In this document: piece after piece, positions 34,619-43,326 of the stretch
Position numbering within the stretch: position 1 is the stretch's first letter
Layout: each line of letters begins with the position of its first letter
DNA from: Yinghuangia sp045039925
GTDB taxonomy: Bacteria > Actinomycetota > Actinomycetes > Streptomycetales > Streptomycetaceae
Reading direction: 5' to 3'
NCBI GenBank assembly: GCA_045039925.1
Contig: CP108401.1
Span: 310,001-374,000, forward strand
Length of the DNA stretch: 64,000 nt
The notes under the pieces: model-generated
What the model saw: only the letters and a program-made list of their open reading frames with translations
The model's database searches: none
Told to the model about the DNA's origin: nothing
Position numbers and translations under genes: made by a program

Positions 34619-35149
34619 CTACGGCCCGTAGGCCTCGCGGCACGTCCGGCTGACCGGGTCGCCGGTCTTCCAACCGGCCCACTGTTCGCCGAGGTCGCAC
34701 ACGATGCCCGGCCGCAGGGGTTGGGCGGGCGCGGGTCGCCGCGGCGGCGGGGCAGCGGATCCCCCGGTGGTGCGCGGGGAGTTCGCGGCGGCTGGCGTCC
34801 GCGGTGGGTTGCGCGCGGGGGCCGTGTGTGGTGCAGGAGCGGTCCGGGCGGCCGCGTTGCCGGATGGGCGGTCCGGTGCCATCGCCGTGTCTGGGGCGCT
34901 TGTCGCCGGTGAGGCGGCCGCCGGCGGTGGTGAGACGGGCGGGCCAGGCGGGGGCGGGGGAGCGGGCGGAACCTGAGCAGGTGCGGGGGCCCAGGGGGCG
35001 CCCGGACCGGGAAGGGGAGCGTCGACGGCGGCGAGGTCCGGGTTGAGTGCCTGAAAGCGCTCGGTGCCGTGCCCGGATGCGGAGCAGCCGGTGATGACGA
35101 GGGCGGCCAGCACTGCGGCGGGTACGGCGTGGGTGCGGGATGTCGCCAC
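34619..35149 (-). CDS. Pro/Ala-rich lipoprotein
   Basis: GTG at 35149 follows GGAGG. A short signal (MATSRTHAVPAAVLAALVIT) ends in the lipobox VITGC. About 100 residues of Pro/Ala-rich linker lead to a short C-terminal part with two cysteines, RPGIVCDLGEQWAGWKTGDP and SRTCREAYGP. It is divergent from the conjugation operon and 197 bp from its first gene, so it may be a surface component of the same element. 176 residues; function unknown. Confidence 0.65.
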   Translation of the reverse strand: MATSRTHAVPAAVLAALVITGCSASGHGTERFQALNPDLAAVDAPLPGPGAPWAPAPAQVPPAPPPPPGPPVSPPPAAASPATSAPDTAMAPDRPSGNAAARTAPAPHTAPARNPPRTPAAANSPRTTGGSAAPPPRRPAPAQPLRPGIVCDLGEQWAGWKTGDPVSRTCREAYGP

Positions 35150-35346
35150 GGGGCACCTCCAGGGCTGGGGACGTCGCCGGGTCTAACGTCCCACCCTGGC
35201 ACCGGTCACCCGGATGGTTGTCGTGGTGCTTCCGAACTCCAGGCTATGTCGCCTGTTTGCAGCAACTATCGGGTCGCTTCGGTGTCTTCGGCTGGTCTGG
35301 CTCGTTGCGCGGGTCGACCGGCCGTGTGACTACGGGGAGGGCCGCG

Positions 35347-36465
35347 ATGGGAACGACGTGGGGTTCGCGTGCGGCGCGCGCCGCACGCCTGGTGCTCGGT
35401 CTGCCCGCACCGCGCACCGCGCCTCCCGGCGAGGGGGTCGACGCGTGGGTGGCCGCCGGCCGCCCACCCGCGCCGCCGCCCACGAAGGCCTTGACGGAGG
35501 CGGGCGGTTCGGCTGCCCGCAGTGCGCAGGTGCCGTGGACGGACGCGGACGACGACCGACGCGGTGCGGCGCTGCGCACTGCGGCCCGGGTGGCGTTCTG
35601 GGCGGTGCTGCTGCTCGCCGCGGTGACCGGGGTGCGGTCCTGGGTCGCGCCGGACCGACCGGCCCCGGCCCCCGCGCCGGTCGCCGTCGCACCGCCGCCG
35701 TCGTTCCCCGCGGATGCCGCCCGGCAGGTTGCCGCGCGGTGGGCGCGCTCCTATCTGACCTGGGATGCGGCTCGGCCGCAGGACCGCGAGGCGGCGCTCG
35801 CCATGGACATGGCCGCCGGTGCGGACGTCCGGCAGGGCTGGGACCGGGCCGGGCGTCAGGACGTCGTCGACGTCGCGGCCGGGCCGGTGATGTCGGCCGG
35901 GACGGATCGCGCACGGGTCCGCGTCGACATTCTGGTCCACACCCATCCCGCCGCGGCAGGTCCCCCGGGAGCGACGATGCCTCCTGCTCAGCCCGCGCCG
36001 GGCGCGCCGCCCGCGGACGGTCCGCGGTGGGTGGCGTTGGACGTGCCGGTCGCCGCGGTCGGCCACCGTGTCGTGGTCACCGGCGCGCCGGGCCTGCTCG
36101 GTCTGCCCGCCGCACCCCCGGCCGTCCCGGCGCTGCCGGCCCGGCCGGCGGACTCCGCGCTCGGGACCGAGACGCACGACACCGTCCGCGCGTTCTTCGC
36201 CGCGGCAGGCGAGGGCGGGGACGTCGCCGCCCTCGCCGCACCGGGAGCGGAAGTCACGCCGCTACCACCGGGGTTCGTGTTCGCCGGGCTGCGGTCCTGG
36301 CAGGTGGACACCGGCGGCGGCGAGACCCGGACCGGCACGGCGACGGTGCTGTGGCAGGTCGGCGGCGGCCAGCTCACCCAGGTCTACCGGGTCGAGATGA
36401 CCCGGGTGACATCGGCTGCCGGACAGCGGTGGCAGGTCGCGGCCGTCCGCGGCGGAGATGTATAG
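35347..36465 (+). CDS. TcpC-like conjugal transfer protein
   Basis: The 372-residue protein has a cytoplasmic N-terminus, one membrane segment (RTAARVAFWAVLLLAAVTGV at about 80) and two extracytoplasmic NTF2/VirB8-like modules: AARQVAARWARSYLTWDAAR with RVRVDILVHTHP, and DTVRAFFAAAGEGGDVAALA with GTATVLWQVGGGQLTQVYRV. This is the layout of TcpC of clostridial plasmid pCW3 and relatives, a bitopic protein needed for assembly of Gram-positive transfer channels. It is the first gene of a compact operon with TcpE- and VirB4-like genes. Confidence 0.75.
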   Translation: MGTTWGSRAARAARLVLGLPAPRTAPPGEGVDAWVAAGRPPAPPPTKALTEAGGSAARSAQVPWTDADDDRRGAALRTAARVAFWAVLLLAAVTGVRSWVAPDRPAPAPAPVAVAPPPSFPADAARQVAARWARSYLTWDAARPQDREAALAMDMAAGADVRQGWDRAGRQDVVDVAAGPVMSAGTDRARVRVDILVHTHPAAAGPPGATMPPAQPAPGAPPADGPRWVALDVPVAAVGHRVVVTGAPGLLGLPAAPPAVPALPARPADSALGTETHDTVRAFFAAAGEGGDVAALAAPGAEVTPLPPGFVFAGLRSWQVDTGGGETRTGTATVLWQVGGGQLTQVYRVEMTRVTSAAGQRWQVAAVRGGDV

Positions 36466-36539
36466 GCCGCGCCCGGTGCGCGGTTCGGCCCACGGCACAC
36501 CCCGGTTCCCCGCGGGTGCCGGTGCAGGAGGAGGACGGG

Positions 36540-36797
36540 ATGGACGGCTGGCACGACGCGGTGCCGATCGCGCTGGGCGACGGGGCGGCGTTCAAGGACT
36601 GGGGACTCTCGCTCGCTGCGAACGCCCTCATGCTGCTGTGCGCAGTCCGAGTGATCGTCCACCTCGGCAAGTCCGAGTGGGGCGCGCTCGCGTCCTTCGC
36701 CATCGGGGCGGTGGTCGCCGGTGGGTTCGTGTTTGCGCCGGACCAGACGATGGATCTCCTCACGGAGGCGTGGGGCATGATCATGGGCACCGCCTGA
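36540..36797 (+). CDS. Small two-helix membrane protein of the transfer operon
   Basis: The ATG at 36540 follows GGAGGAGG. The 85-residue product has two hydrophobic helices (WGLSLAANALMLLCAVRVIV and ALASFAIGAVVAGGFVF) with short loops. Small proteins of this kind (TcpD- or VirB2/VirB3-like) occupy the same operon position in Gram-positive transfer systems. Its stop overlaps the next start by one base (TGATG). The specific homology is not certain. Confidence 0.65.
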   Translation: MDGWHDAVPIALGDGAAFKDWGLSLAANALMLLCAVRVIVHLGKSEWGALASFAIGAVVAGGFVFAPDQTMDLLTEAWGMIMGTA

Positions 36798-37375
36798 TGC
36801 GGACCGGACGCACCCTGACCCGGCATTTTGACCTGGAGACCCGGCAGCACGAACTCCTGGGCCTGGACCTGGGCGAAGGCGTGCCGCGCCGCACCCTGCT
36901 GGTCGGGCTGCTCGCGTTCGGGACCTGGGTGGGGCTGCTGCTCGCCCTGTTCGGTGTGCCGTCGCCGCAGTGGGCGAGCGCCTACCTGCTGCCGCCTGGG
37001 CTGCTGACCGTCCTCGGGTCGCGGCGGTCCCGCGTCGTGGACCGGCGCCGGAACCTGACGTGCTGGGGCATCGCCGCCCGCTACGTGGTGGCCGGCCACG
37101 AGCCGGTGATCTGCGGCGGCCGCCGGACCGCCGGGCCAGGGGAGCGGATCGCGTGCCGGGACCGTCTCGCGGTCCGCGCCGAACGCGCCGCCACGATGCC
37201 GCTGTTCGCGCCGTGGACCGGCCGCCTCGACCACGCGTCGCCCACCGCTCGTGAACCGCGCCAGACTCCACTCGCCTGGTCCCACCGGGCCCGGCTGTAC
37301 GGGCCGGACGCGACCGCGAAGAACCGGGCCCGCCGCCGGGCACCCCACGTTGAGGAAGGCGGTTCCCCCGCGTGA
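36797..37375 (+). CDS. TcpE-like conjugal transfer membrane protein
   Basis: This 192-residue protein has two close membrane helices (TLLVGLLAFGTWVGLLLALF and the SAYLLPPGLLTVLG segment) followed by RRSRVVDRRRNLTCWGIAAR and a basic tail. This fits the TcpE/conjugal-transfer family (two N-terminal helices then a cytoplasmic part), a partner of the VirB4-like ATPase encoded next. Its stop overlaps the GTG of that gene (GTGA). Confidence 0.7.
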   Translation: MRTGRTLTRHFDLETRQHELLGLDLGEGVPRRTLLVGLLAFGTWVGLLLALFGVPSPQWASAYLLPPGLLTVLGSRRSRVVDRRRNLTCWGIAARYVVAGHEPVICGGRRTAGPGERIACRDRLAVRAERAATMPLFAPWTGRLDHASPTAREPRQTPLAWSHRARLYGPDATAKNRARRRAPHVEEGGSPA

Positions 37376-39954
37376 AGCCGCTGCGCGCGTTGGGACGGTT
37401 GGTCGGCATCGGTCCGGAGCGGTCCGCGCCGCCGCCGCGCTACCAGGCGGTCGCCGAGGGCTTGGTCGTCACCGACCACCAGGCGGAGGCGTGGTTCGTG
37501 CTGGAAAGCGCGAACACGGACCTGGCGCCGGAGGCGGACCGCGCCGCCGAGCACGACCGCGCCGCCGCCGCGCTCTCCAGGCTGCTCGCCGGGTACGACT
37601 GCCATCTGCGGGTGGTGTGGGCGCCGGTGTCCGCGGACGCGTACGCCGCCGAAGCCGAGCAGTTGTTCACCGCCGGGGACGGCGCGGCGTGGGCCGCGCT
37701 GCGGGTGGACCGGTTGCGCGAACTTGCCCTCCCCGAGCGGCACCTGCTCCTGGGCGTGAAGCTCGCCGACCGCGCCGCCGGGACCGGGGCGCAGGCCAAG
37801 GCCGCTGCGGCGTCGGCGGTCGGGCTCGGCAACGCCGGGGCGGTCGACCGCCGCGAGCTCGCCCGCCTGGACGCGGCCACGCACCGTCTCGGCCGCCAGT
37901 TGGAAGCCACTCCGTGGCGGGCCCGCCCGGCCGGAGTGGACCTCCTGGCGTGGTTGATCGCCCGCGAGCTGCACCGCGACGTGCCCGCGCCCGGTGGCGG
38001 GGCCGTGACCGGGGCGCGGTTGGCGCAGCTGACCCGAGGCCGCGTGCTGCCCTACCCGGACCACGTCCGCGTCATGGACGCGGACGGGCAGGTCGCCGCG
38101 TGGACGAGCGTGCTGGCGATGACCGGGTTCCCCGAGGAGATGACCTCGCCGGGCGCGGGCGAGTGGCTGCGGGTCCTCTCGGAGATCTCCTACATCCCGG
38201 ACTTCGACGACGCCGAGGACTACACCGCGTCCGCGGTGTGGCCGGTCAGCCCCGAGGCCAGTGTGCGGTTCCGCGTGTTGGAGCGCCGCGACGGCCTCAA
38301 ACGCGTCGACGCGGCCCGCAAGCTCGCCAAGGAGCAGCGGCTCTCAGCAGCGCAGGGGCACGCGGGCGAGACCAGCCGGGAGATCGAGGAGACCGAAGAG
38401 ACGATGGCGGAGCTGCGGCGCGCCATGCTCCGCGACGACGTCACCCTCGTCGACGACCACCCCCGCCTGCTGGTCACCTCCACCGCCTCGCTGGAGGACT
38501 TGCGTGCCCGCGTCGACGCCGTGATCGGCTTCTACGGCGGGTGCGGCATCGAGGTGGTCCTCGCCGCCGAGGAGCAGCGCGAGCTGTGGCTCGAAGCCCA
38601 AGTAGGCGACCGGCTGCGGGTGACCGACCTGGGCCACACCCGCGAAGTCGGCGCCCTAGCGGGCAGTTGGTTCTGGGGCGGTGCGCAGGTCGGCGACGAC
38701 AGCGGTCCCATCGTGGGCGTGCTGACCGGGTCCACCCCTGGTGTGGTCCGGCACGACCTGACCGCAGGCACCGCGCGCGGCGACGCGACCACCACCGCGA
38801 TCATCGGCCGGTCCGGACGCGGCAAGACGACGTTGCTGGCCCTGCAGTCCCTGGACGCGGCGTTCTGCGGCGCGATGGTGTACGCACTCGACTTCAAGGG
38901 CGACCTGGGCGGGCTGATCGACGCCGGACGGCACTTCGGGCTGCCCGCGCACCTGGTGACCCCCGGAGCCGAGCACGCCGGCGTGTTGGACCTGTTCGGG
39001 CTGATGCCGATCGAGCAGGCCGTGTCCGAGGTCGCCGCCCAGCTGCACATGCTGCTCCCCGGCCACCTGCGCGCCCGCGGCGCTGAGACCGCGATCCAGA
39101 CCGCCGTGACCGACGTTGCCGCCCGGCCCCGCCCGGCGGCGTGGAAGGTCCTGGAGGACCTGCGCGCCGGAAGCGGGCTGGCCGCCGAATGCGGCGCCGC
39201 GCTGGGCAACTTCGCCGCGAGCGGGCTGGGTGCGCCGGTGCTCGGCCGCCCCGCTGACGGCGCGACCTTGCTGGAGCCGACGCCGGGCCTGTGGCTGGTC
39301 CAGGTCCCCGGGATGCAGCTCCCGCCGGTCGGGTCCGCCCGGGAGGACTGGGAGGTCACCCACCGCCTGTCGGTCGCGCTGATGCAGTCCCTGATCGCGT
39401 ACGCGCTGGCGACCGCGTCCAGCCGCGAACTGCGGTTGATGCGCAAACTCGTGGCGATCCCCGAGGTCCACGTGCTGACCTCCACCCCGCAGGGCCGCTC
39501 CTACCTGGAGTACATCGCCCGCGTCGGCCGCGCCTGGAACACCTCCCTGGCCCTGGACACCCAGGACCCCGCCTCCATCGTCGACCTGCCCGGCCTGGTC
39601 GAGCAGCTGACCACCGTGTGGGGGTTCCAACTCACGTCCGAGCCGCAGCAGGACGCACTCGCCCAACTCCTAGACCTGCCCGTAGACGCGCACACCCGGC
39701 AGCTGATCCGCGCCATCGGGATCGCCCCGGACGGGTCGGTACGGCACGGCCACGCCATCATGCGCGACCCCCGATTCAGAAGCGCAACCGTGCAGATCGA
39801 CATCCCCAGCGCCCGCCTCGCCGCACTGCTGTCCACCACGCCCACCGCCAGCGAGCCCGACTCGCTGGGCGGCGCGGGCGACGGAGCCGAGAGCGTCCCG
39901 CCTGCCCGGCACACCCCGCGCCCCGCAGCGGACCACGCGGAGGTGCCCGCGTGA
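37372..39954 (+). CDS. VirB4/TcpF-like conjugation ATPase
   Basis: At 860 residues this is the energising ATPase of the module. The first 440 residues are the N-terminal VirB4-type domain, including a helical stretch with KLAKEQRLSAAQGHAGETSR and ETEETMAELRRAML typical of SCO6880/TcpF-like proteins. The P-loop is TAIIGRSGRGKTTLLALQSL (about residue 478-486), followed by MVYALDFKGDLGGLID. The Walker B region reads LMRKLVAIPEVHVLTSTPQG, with IPE in place of the classic DEAW, and the end has SLALDTQDPASI, the usual sensor. It acts at the membrane base of the channel. Confidence 0.85.
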   Translation: MKPLRALGRLVGIGPERSAPPPRYQAVAEGLVVTDHQAEAWFVLESANTDLAPEADRAAEHDRAAAALSRLLAGYDCHLRVVWAPVSADAYAAEAEQLFTAGDGAAWAALRVDRLRELALPERHLLLGVKLADRAAGTGAQAKAAAASAVGLGNAGAVDRRELARLDAATHRLGRQLEATPWRARPAGVDLLAWLIARELHRDVPAPGGGAVTGARLAQLTRGRVLPYPDHVRVMDADGQVAAWTSVLAMTGFPEEMTSPGAGEWLRVLSEISYIPDFDDAEDYTASAVWPVSPEASVRFRVLERRDGLKRVDAARKLAKEQRLSAAQGHAGETSREIEETEETMAELRRAMLRDDVTLVDDHPRLLVTSTASLEDLRARVDAVIGFYGGCGIEVVLAAEEQRELWLEAQVGDRLRVTDLGHTREVGALAGSWFWGGAQVGDDSGPIVGVLTGSTPGVVRHDLTAGTARGDATTTAIIGRSGRGKTTLLALQSLDAAFCGAMVYALDFKGDLGGLIDAGRHFGLPAHLVTPGAEHAGVLDLFGLMPIEQAVSEVAAQLHMLLPGHLRARGAETAIQTAVTDVAARPRPAAWKVLEDLRAGSGLAAECGAALGNFAASGLGAPVLGRPADGATLLEPTPGLWLVQVPGMQLPPVGSAREDWEVTHRLSVALMQSLIAYALATASSRELRLMRKLVAIPEVHVLTSTPQGRSYLEYIARVGRAWNTSLALDTQDPASIVDLPGLVEQLTTVWGFQLTSEPQQDALAQLLDLPVDAHTRQLIRAIGIAPDGSVRHGHAIMRDPRFRSATVQIDIPSARLAALLSTTPTASEPDSLGGAGDGAESVPPARHTPRPAADHAEVPA

Positions 39955-40484
39955 TCCGCCGCGCGGCGCCGCGACGCCTGGTCCGCGCCGTGGCAGCGGC
40001 GGCCGCGGCCGCGGTGCTGGCGTCCTGCGCCTCGTCCGGAGATCGGGGCGGTGCCGCGAGCGGTCAGGCCGGGCCGCCCGCCGCGGTCGGTGCTGCGGCG
40101 CAGGCCTACCAGCGGGCGATCCTCGGCCACCACTGGGAGCTGACGTGCGGGGCCGAGACCGCCCGCGCGCGGCACGGCGACAGCGTTGCCCGCTGCATCG
40201 AACTCGCCGGGCCCGACCCTGACCGCGGCAGCACGATCCCCGTCTCGGTCGACACCCCGCTGCCGGTTCCGGCGACCGGCACCCACCCGGCGGGCTGGGC
40301 GGTCGCCACCCGGCACACCGTCACCGAGCCCGGCCGCGAACCGTACGAGGTGGTCATGGCCGTCCGCGTCGTCGACGACGCCGGGACCTGGCGCATCGAC
40401 CAGTACGAGCCGGTCGACGGCGCCGACCCGCAGCTGTCCCCGCACCCGGCGGTCGCGGCGCTGCTGGGAGGCGACCGCCGGTGA
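39951..40484 (+). CDS. Lipoprotein of the transfer operon
   Basis: GTG overlaps the VirB4 stop (GTGA). A basic start and Ala-rich core lead to the lipobox VLASC. The mature part (about 145 residues) begins AAAQAYQRAILGHHWELTCG and contains GWAVATRHTVTEPGREPYEV and VVDDAGTWRIDQYEP, resembling an NTF2-like or VirB8-type fold with one disulfide candidate. It overlaps the next gene by four bases. Probably an outer-leaflet channel subunit. Confidence 0.7.
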   Translation: MIRRAAPRRLVRAVAAAAAAAVLASCASSGDRGGAASGQAGPPAAVGAAAQAYQRAILGHHWELTCGAETARARHGDSVARCIELAGPDPDRGSTIPVSVDTPLPVPATGTHPAGWAVATRHTVTEPGREPYEVVMAVRVVDDAGTWRIDQYEPVDGADPQLSPHPAVAALLGGDRR

Positions 40485-42559
40485 CCACCCGCCTCGCCGC
40501 CCGCACGGCACGCATCGGCCGGGAACGCCGGTGCCGCCTGCCGTCGTGGCGCACGCTGCTGATCCCGCTGCTGGGGGCGTTGGCGACAGTGGCGGCGTGC
40601 GCGTCGTCGGCGTATGCGGAGAGCATCCCGCCGGTCGGCATCGGCGACCTGATCCCCGCCCCGAAGCGCCCGTCCGGGCCCGGCACGCTGTTCGAGACCT
40701 ACCCGGGGTCCCTCTACATCCTCGATGTGCAGTTGGGCTGGGACGAGTTCGGCGATCAGATGGGCACGGTGGTCCCGGACATCTGCATGGCGCTGACCGT
40801 CACCATCGGCTCGGCGACCGTCAGCGTCATCTGCTGGATCTTCCAGGTGACCACGCTGCCGCAGCTCGGTCCGGGGATCGAGTCGGCGATCAGCGGCGCC
40901 GCCGGGATCCTGCTGCCGACGCTGCTGCCCGTCGGCCTGGCCGCGGGCGGCCTGGTCGCGGTGTCCCGCCGCGCGCAGGCGGGCGGCTCGGAGCTCGGGC
41001 AGCTCGGCTGGGTCGCCGCCGCGTCGCTGGCGGCGGTGTCGCTGCTGACCAGCCCGCACGTGTGGGTCCAAGGCATCGACGACACCCGCACGTTCGGCGC
41101 GGACGTGGCCATGGCGTCCGCGTCCGCGGGCATCCCCGACGCGCCGCGCACCCCCATCGACGTCGGCGCCCCCGCCTACACCGGCGACCCGCGCGCCGAC
41201 ATGCCCCGCAAGGCCGGGGACGCGGTGTGGCGTGCCTACGTCGTCACCCCGTGGTGCATCGCCGAGTTCGGCTCGATCAGGGCCTGTGAGAAGTACGGCA
41301 AAGGGCTCCTGGACCAAGGCATCGACCGGGAGACACGCGAGACCTGGCTCGCCAAGAACGTCACCGACAACGACGTCGGCAAGGACGCGGTGAAGTGGCG
41401 GCAGGGCCACACGCCGCAGGGCCGCCTCGCGGTCACCTTGATGTCGCTGGTCGCGGTCGTGCTGTTCGGGCTGCTGACGATCGTGCTCGCGTTCGCGAGC
41501 CTCGCCTCCCTGATCGGCGCGCTGATGCTGCTGGTCGCCGGCAGCGTGTTCGCGTGCTGCTGGATGGTGCCCGGCCGCCCCCGGCAGTGGGGGGTGCGCT
41601 GGTTCGACGCGCTGTTCGGCCTGGTCATCCAGTCGTTCGTCGTGACGATGGTGCTCGGCTGCGTGCTCACCATCAACACGGCGGCGGTGTCGATGATGCC
41701 GCAGTACGGGTGGCTGCCCTCGATCGGTATCTCCATCTGCGCGATCGTCATGGCGCTGAAGTTCCGCAAGATCCTGGAGACGATCCTCGGGATCGGCGGG
41801 AGCTCCAGCGGCATGGTCGGCGGGTACCTGCTCTCCCGCGCCGTCAGCTCGGTGGCAGGCGGCCGATCGGGGCGCTCCGGGGCACGCGGCGTGGGCCACG
41901 GCCGCAGCCGGGGCGGGCTCCAGCCGGACGGGGGCAACGGTCCGGACAGACCCGACGGATCCGGGCCTTCCCGGCCGAGCCCGATCCGGGGTAGCGGAGG
42001 CTTCGGCGGGTGGCGCGCCGGCCGCGGCCTGTTCCGCCCGGCGAGCGCCACGCCCGCCGCTGCCGGTGGCGGTGTCGGCGGGCTGCCGCCGCCGCGATCC
42101 AGCGCCCCGCGCCCCACCAGCACGGAAGAATCCGCGGCTTTCGGCGCGGCGCGCGCCGGGGCCACTGGATCAAGCGCGGGTCCTGGCGCAGCCACAGGAG
42201 CAGGATTCGGTGCGCGGGCACGCGAGGGAGGCGCGGGGCTCGGCGGAGTGGGCGCGTCGTCCGGCGATGTCCGCCGCGGCGGGCCCTCGTCGGGTGTGCC
42301 GCCGCGCACAGGGCCGTCACCCCGGGTCGTTGCCGGAACGGTCGTCGGCCGCGGCACCGCGCATCCGGTGCCGCGGGCTTCCGCGGTCCTGCGCCCGGAA
42401 CGCGGCGCGGTGCCTGTCCCCGCCGGGTTCCGCGTGGTCCCGGCTGCGGGCAGCGTGGCCCGCACGACCCGCCCGGCATTGCCCGCCGCCCGCCCGGCAG
42501 CCCGCCCGTCACTCGCCACGCCTGCTGCCCGTCCGCGCCGCCGCGGCGGCACGCCGTGA
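40481..42559 (+). CDS. VirB6/TrbL-like polytopic transfer protein
   Basis: This 692-residue protein starts with an exported N-terminus, then has seven or so membrane helices: ALTVTIGSATVSVICWIFQV, LLPTLLPVGLAAGGLVAVS, WVAAASLAAVSLLTSP, LMSLVAVVLFGLLTIVLAF with ALMLLVAGSVFACCWMV, FGLVIQSFVVTMVLGCVLTI and IGISICAIVMALKFRKILET. An extracytoplasmic loop with two cysteines (TPWCIAEFG, RACEKYG) lies between. The last 230 residues are Gly/Pro/Arg-rich and disordered. It should form the inner channel with the VirB4-like ATPase. Confidence 0.75.
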   Translation: MTTRLAARTARIGRERRCRLPSWRTLLIPLLGALATVAACASSAYAESIPPVGIGDLIPAPKRPSGPGTLFETYPGSLYILDVQLGWDEFGDQMGTVVPDICMALTVTIGSATVSVICWIFQVTTLPQLGPGIESAISGAAGILLPTLLPVGLAAGGLVAVSRRAQAGGSELGQLGWVAAASLAAVSLLTSPHVWVQGIDDTRTFGADVAMASASAGIPDAPRTPIDVGAPAYTGDPRADMPRKAGDAVWRAYVVTPWCIAEFGSIRACEKYGKGLLDQGIDRETRETWLAKNVTDNDVGKDAVKWRQGHTPQGRLAVTLMSLVAVVLFGLLTIVLAFASLASLIGALMLLVAGSVFACCWMVPGRPRQWGVRWFDALFGLVIQSFVVTMVLGCVLTINTAAVSMMPQYGWLPSIGISICAIVMALKFRKILETILGIGGSSSGMVGGYLLSRAVSSVAGGRSGRSGARGVGHGRSRGGLQPDGGNGPDRPDGSGPSRPSPIRGSGGFGGWRAGRGLFRPASATPAAAGGGVGGLPPPRSSAPRPTSTEESAAFGAARAGATGSSAGPGAATGAGFGARAREGGAGLGGVGASSGDVRRGGPSSGVPPRTGPSPRVVAGTVVGRGTAHPVPRASAVLRPERGAVPVPAGFRVVPAAGSVARTTRPALPAARPAARPSLATPAARPRRRGGTP

Positions 42560-43323
42560 ACGGCGTCCCCTCCGGCCCGCAGGACCGGCCGCCGGACCCG
42601 GGCCGTGCTGTGTCGTGGCGCGGCCGTCGGGCGGCCAAGCGGGCCCGCCGCGCGGCCGAACGCGCCGACACCGCCGCCCGGCTCCGTGCGGGACGCGACG
42701 GGGTCGGCCCGGGCCGCGCCCTGGTCGGCCTTGCGGTGCTGGTGCTGCTGGCGGGCGGCGCCTGGCTGTTCGGCCAGGCCGTCGGCGGCCCCGACCGGCC
42801 CCTCGCCGCGGCCGACGCCCGGCCGTCCGCCGCCCCGTCGGCGGCCGCGGACGAGGTCGCCCCGGCGGCCGCGGCCGGTCCGTCCGCGCCGCCCTCCTCC
42901 GCAGCGCGGGCGGACCGCACCGGCCCCGAACGCGTCGCCGAGGAATGGGTCCGCGCCTACCTGACCCGCGACCCGCTCGCCGACCAGTCCCACACCGCGG
43001 CCGTCGACCGCGCCGCCCCCTGGGCGGTCGCCGCGCTCACCGCGAACCTGTCCGCGTACCGCGACCCCGCGTTCGACCGGTTGGTCTCCCTCGGTGCGAG
43101 CTCCACCGTCACCGCCGTCGACGTCCGGCCGGCGGCGACCGGTCTGCCGCCGGACACTCCGCTGCGGGTCTGGCGGCAGACCGCGGTCCGGATCACCCTC
43201 ACCGGCGAGGACGGCCCCACCGACCACCCCACCGCCACCGTGGTGGAGGAGATCCGCACCCTCCAGGTCGAACTGGTCGCTGGTAGCGGCGGATGGCTGG
43301 TCTCGCGCGTGCTGGGGGTGTAG
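42556..43323 (+). CDS. VirB8-like bitopic transfer protein
   Basis: GTGA overlap with the previous gene. The 255-residue product has a basic coiled N-terminus (RRAAKRARRAAERADTAARL), one membrane helix (ALVGLAVLVLLAGGAWLFG), a Pro/Ala linker and an NTF2-like extracytoplasmic domain (VAEEWVRAYLTRDPLADQSH, VVEEIRTLQVELVAGSGGWL). This duplicates the architecture of the TcpC-like protein at the head of the operon, with a single domain. Likely a periplasm-side assembly factor. Confidence 0.68.
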   Translation: MNGVPSGPQDRPPDPGRAVSWRGRRAAKRARRAAERADTAARLRAGRDGVGPGRALVGLAVLVLLAGGAWLFGQAVGGPDRPLAAADARPSAAPSAAADEVAPAAAAGPSAPPSSAARADRTGPERVAEEWVRAYLTRDPLADQSHTAAVDRAAPWAVAALTANLSAYRDPAFDRLVSLGASSTVTAVDVRPAATGLPPDTPLRVWRQTAVRITLTGEDGPTDHPTATVVEEIRTLQVELVAGSGGWLVSRVLGV

Positions 43324-43326
43324 CCG

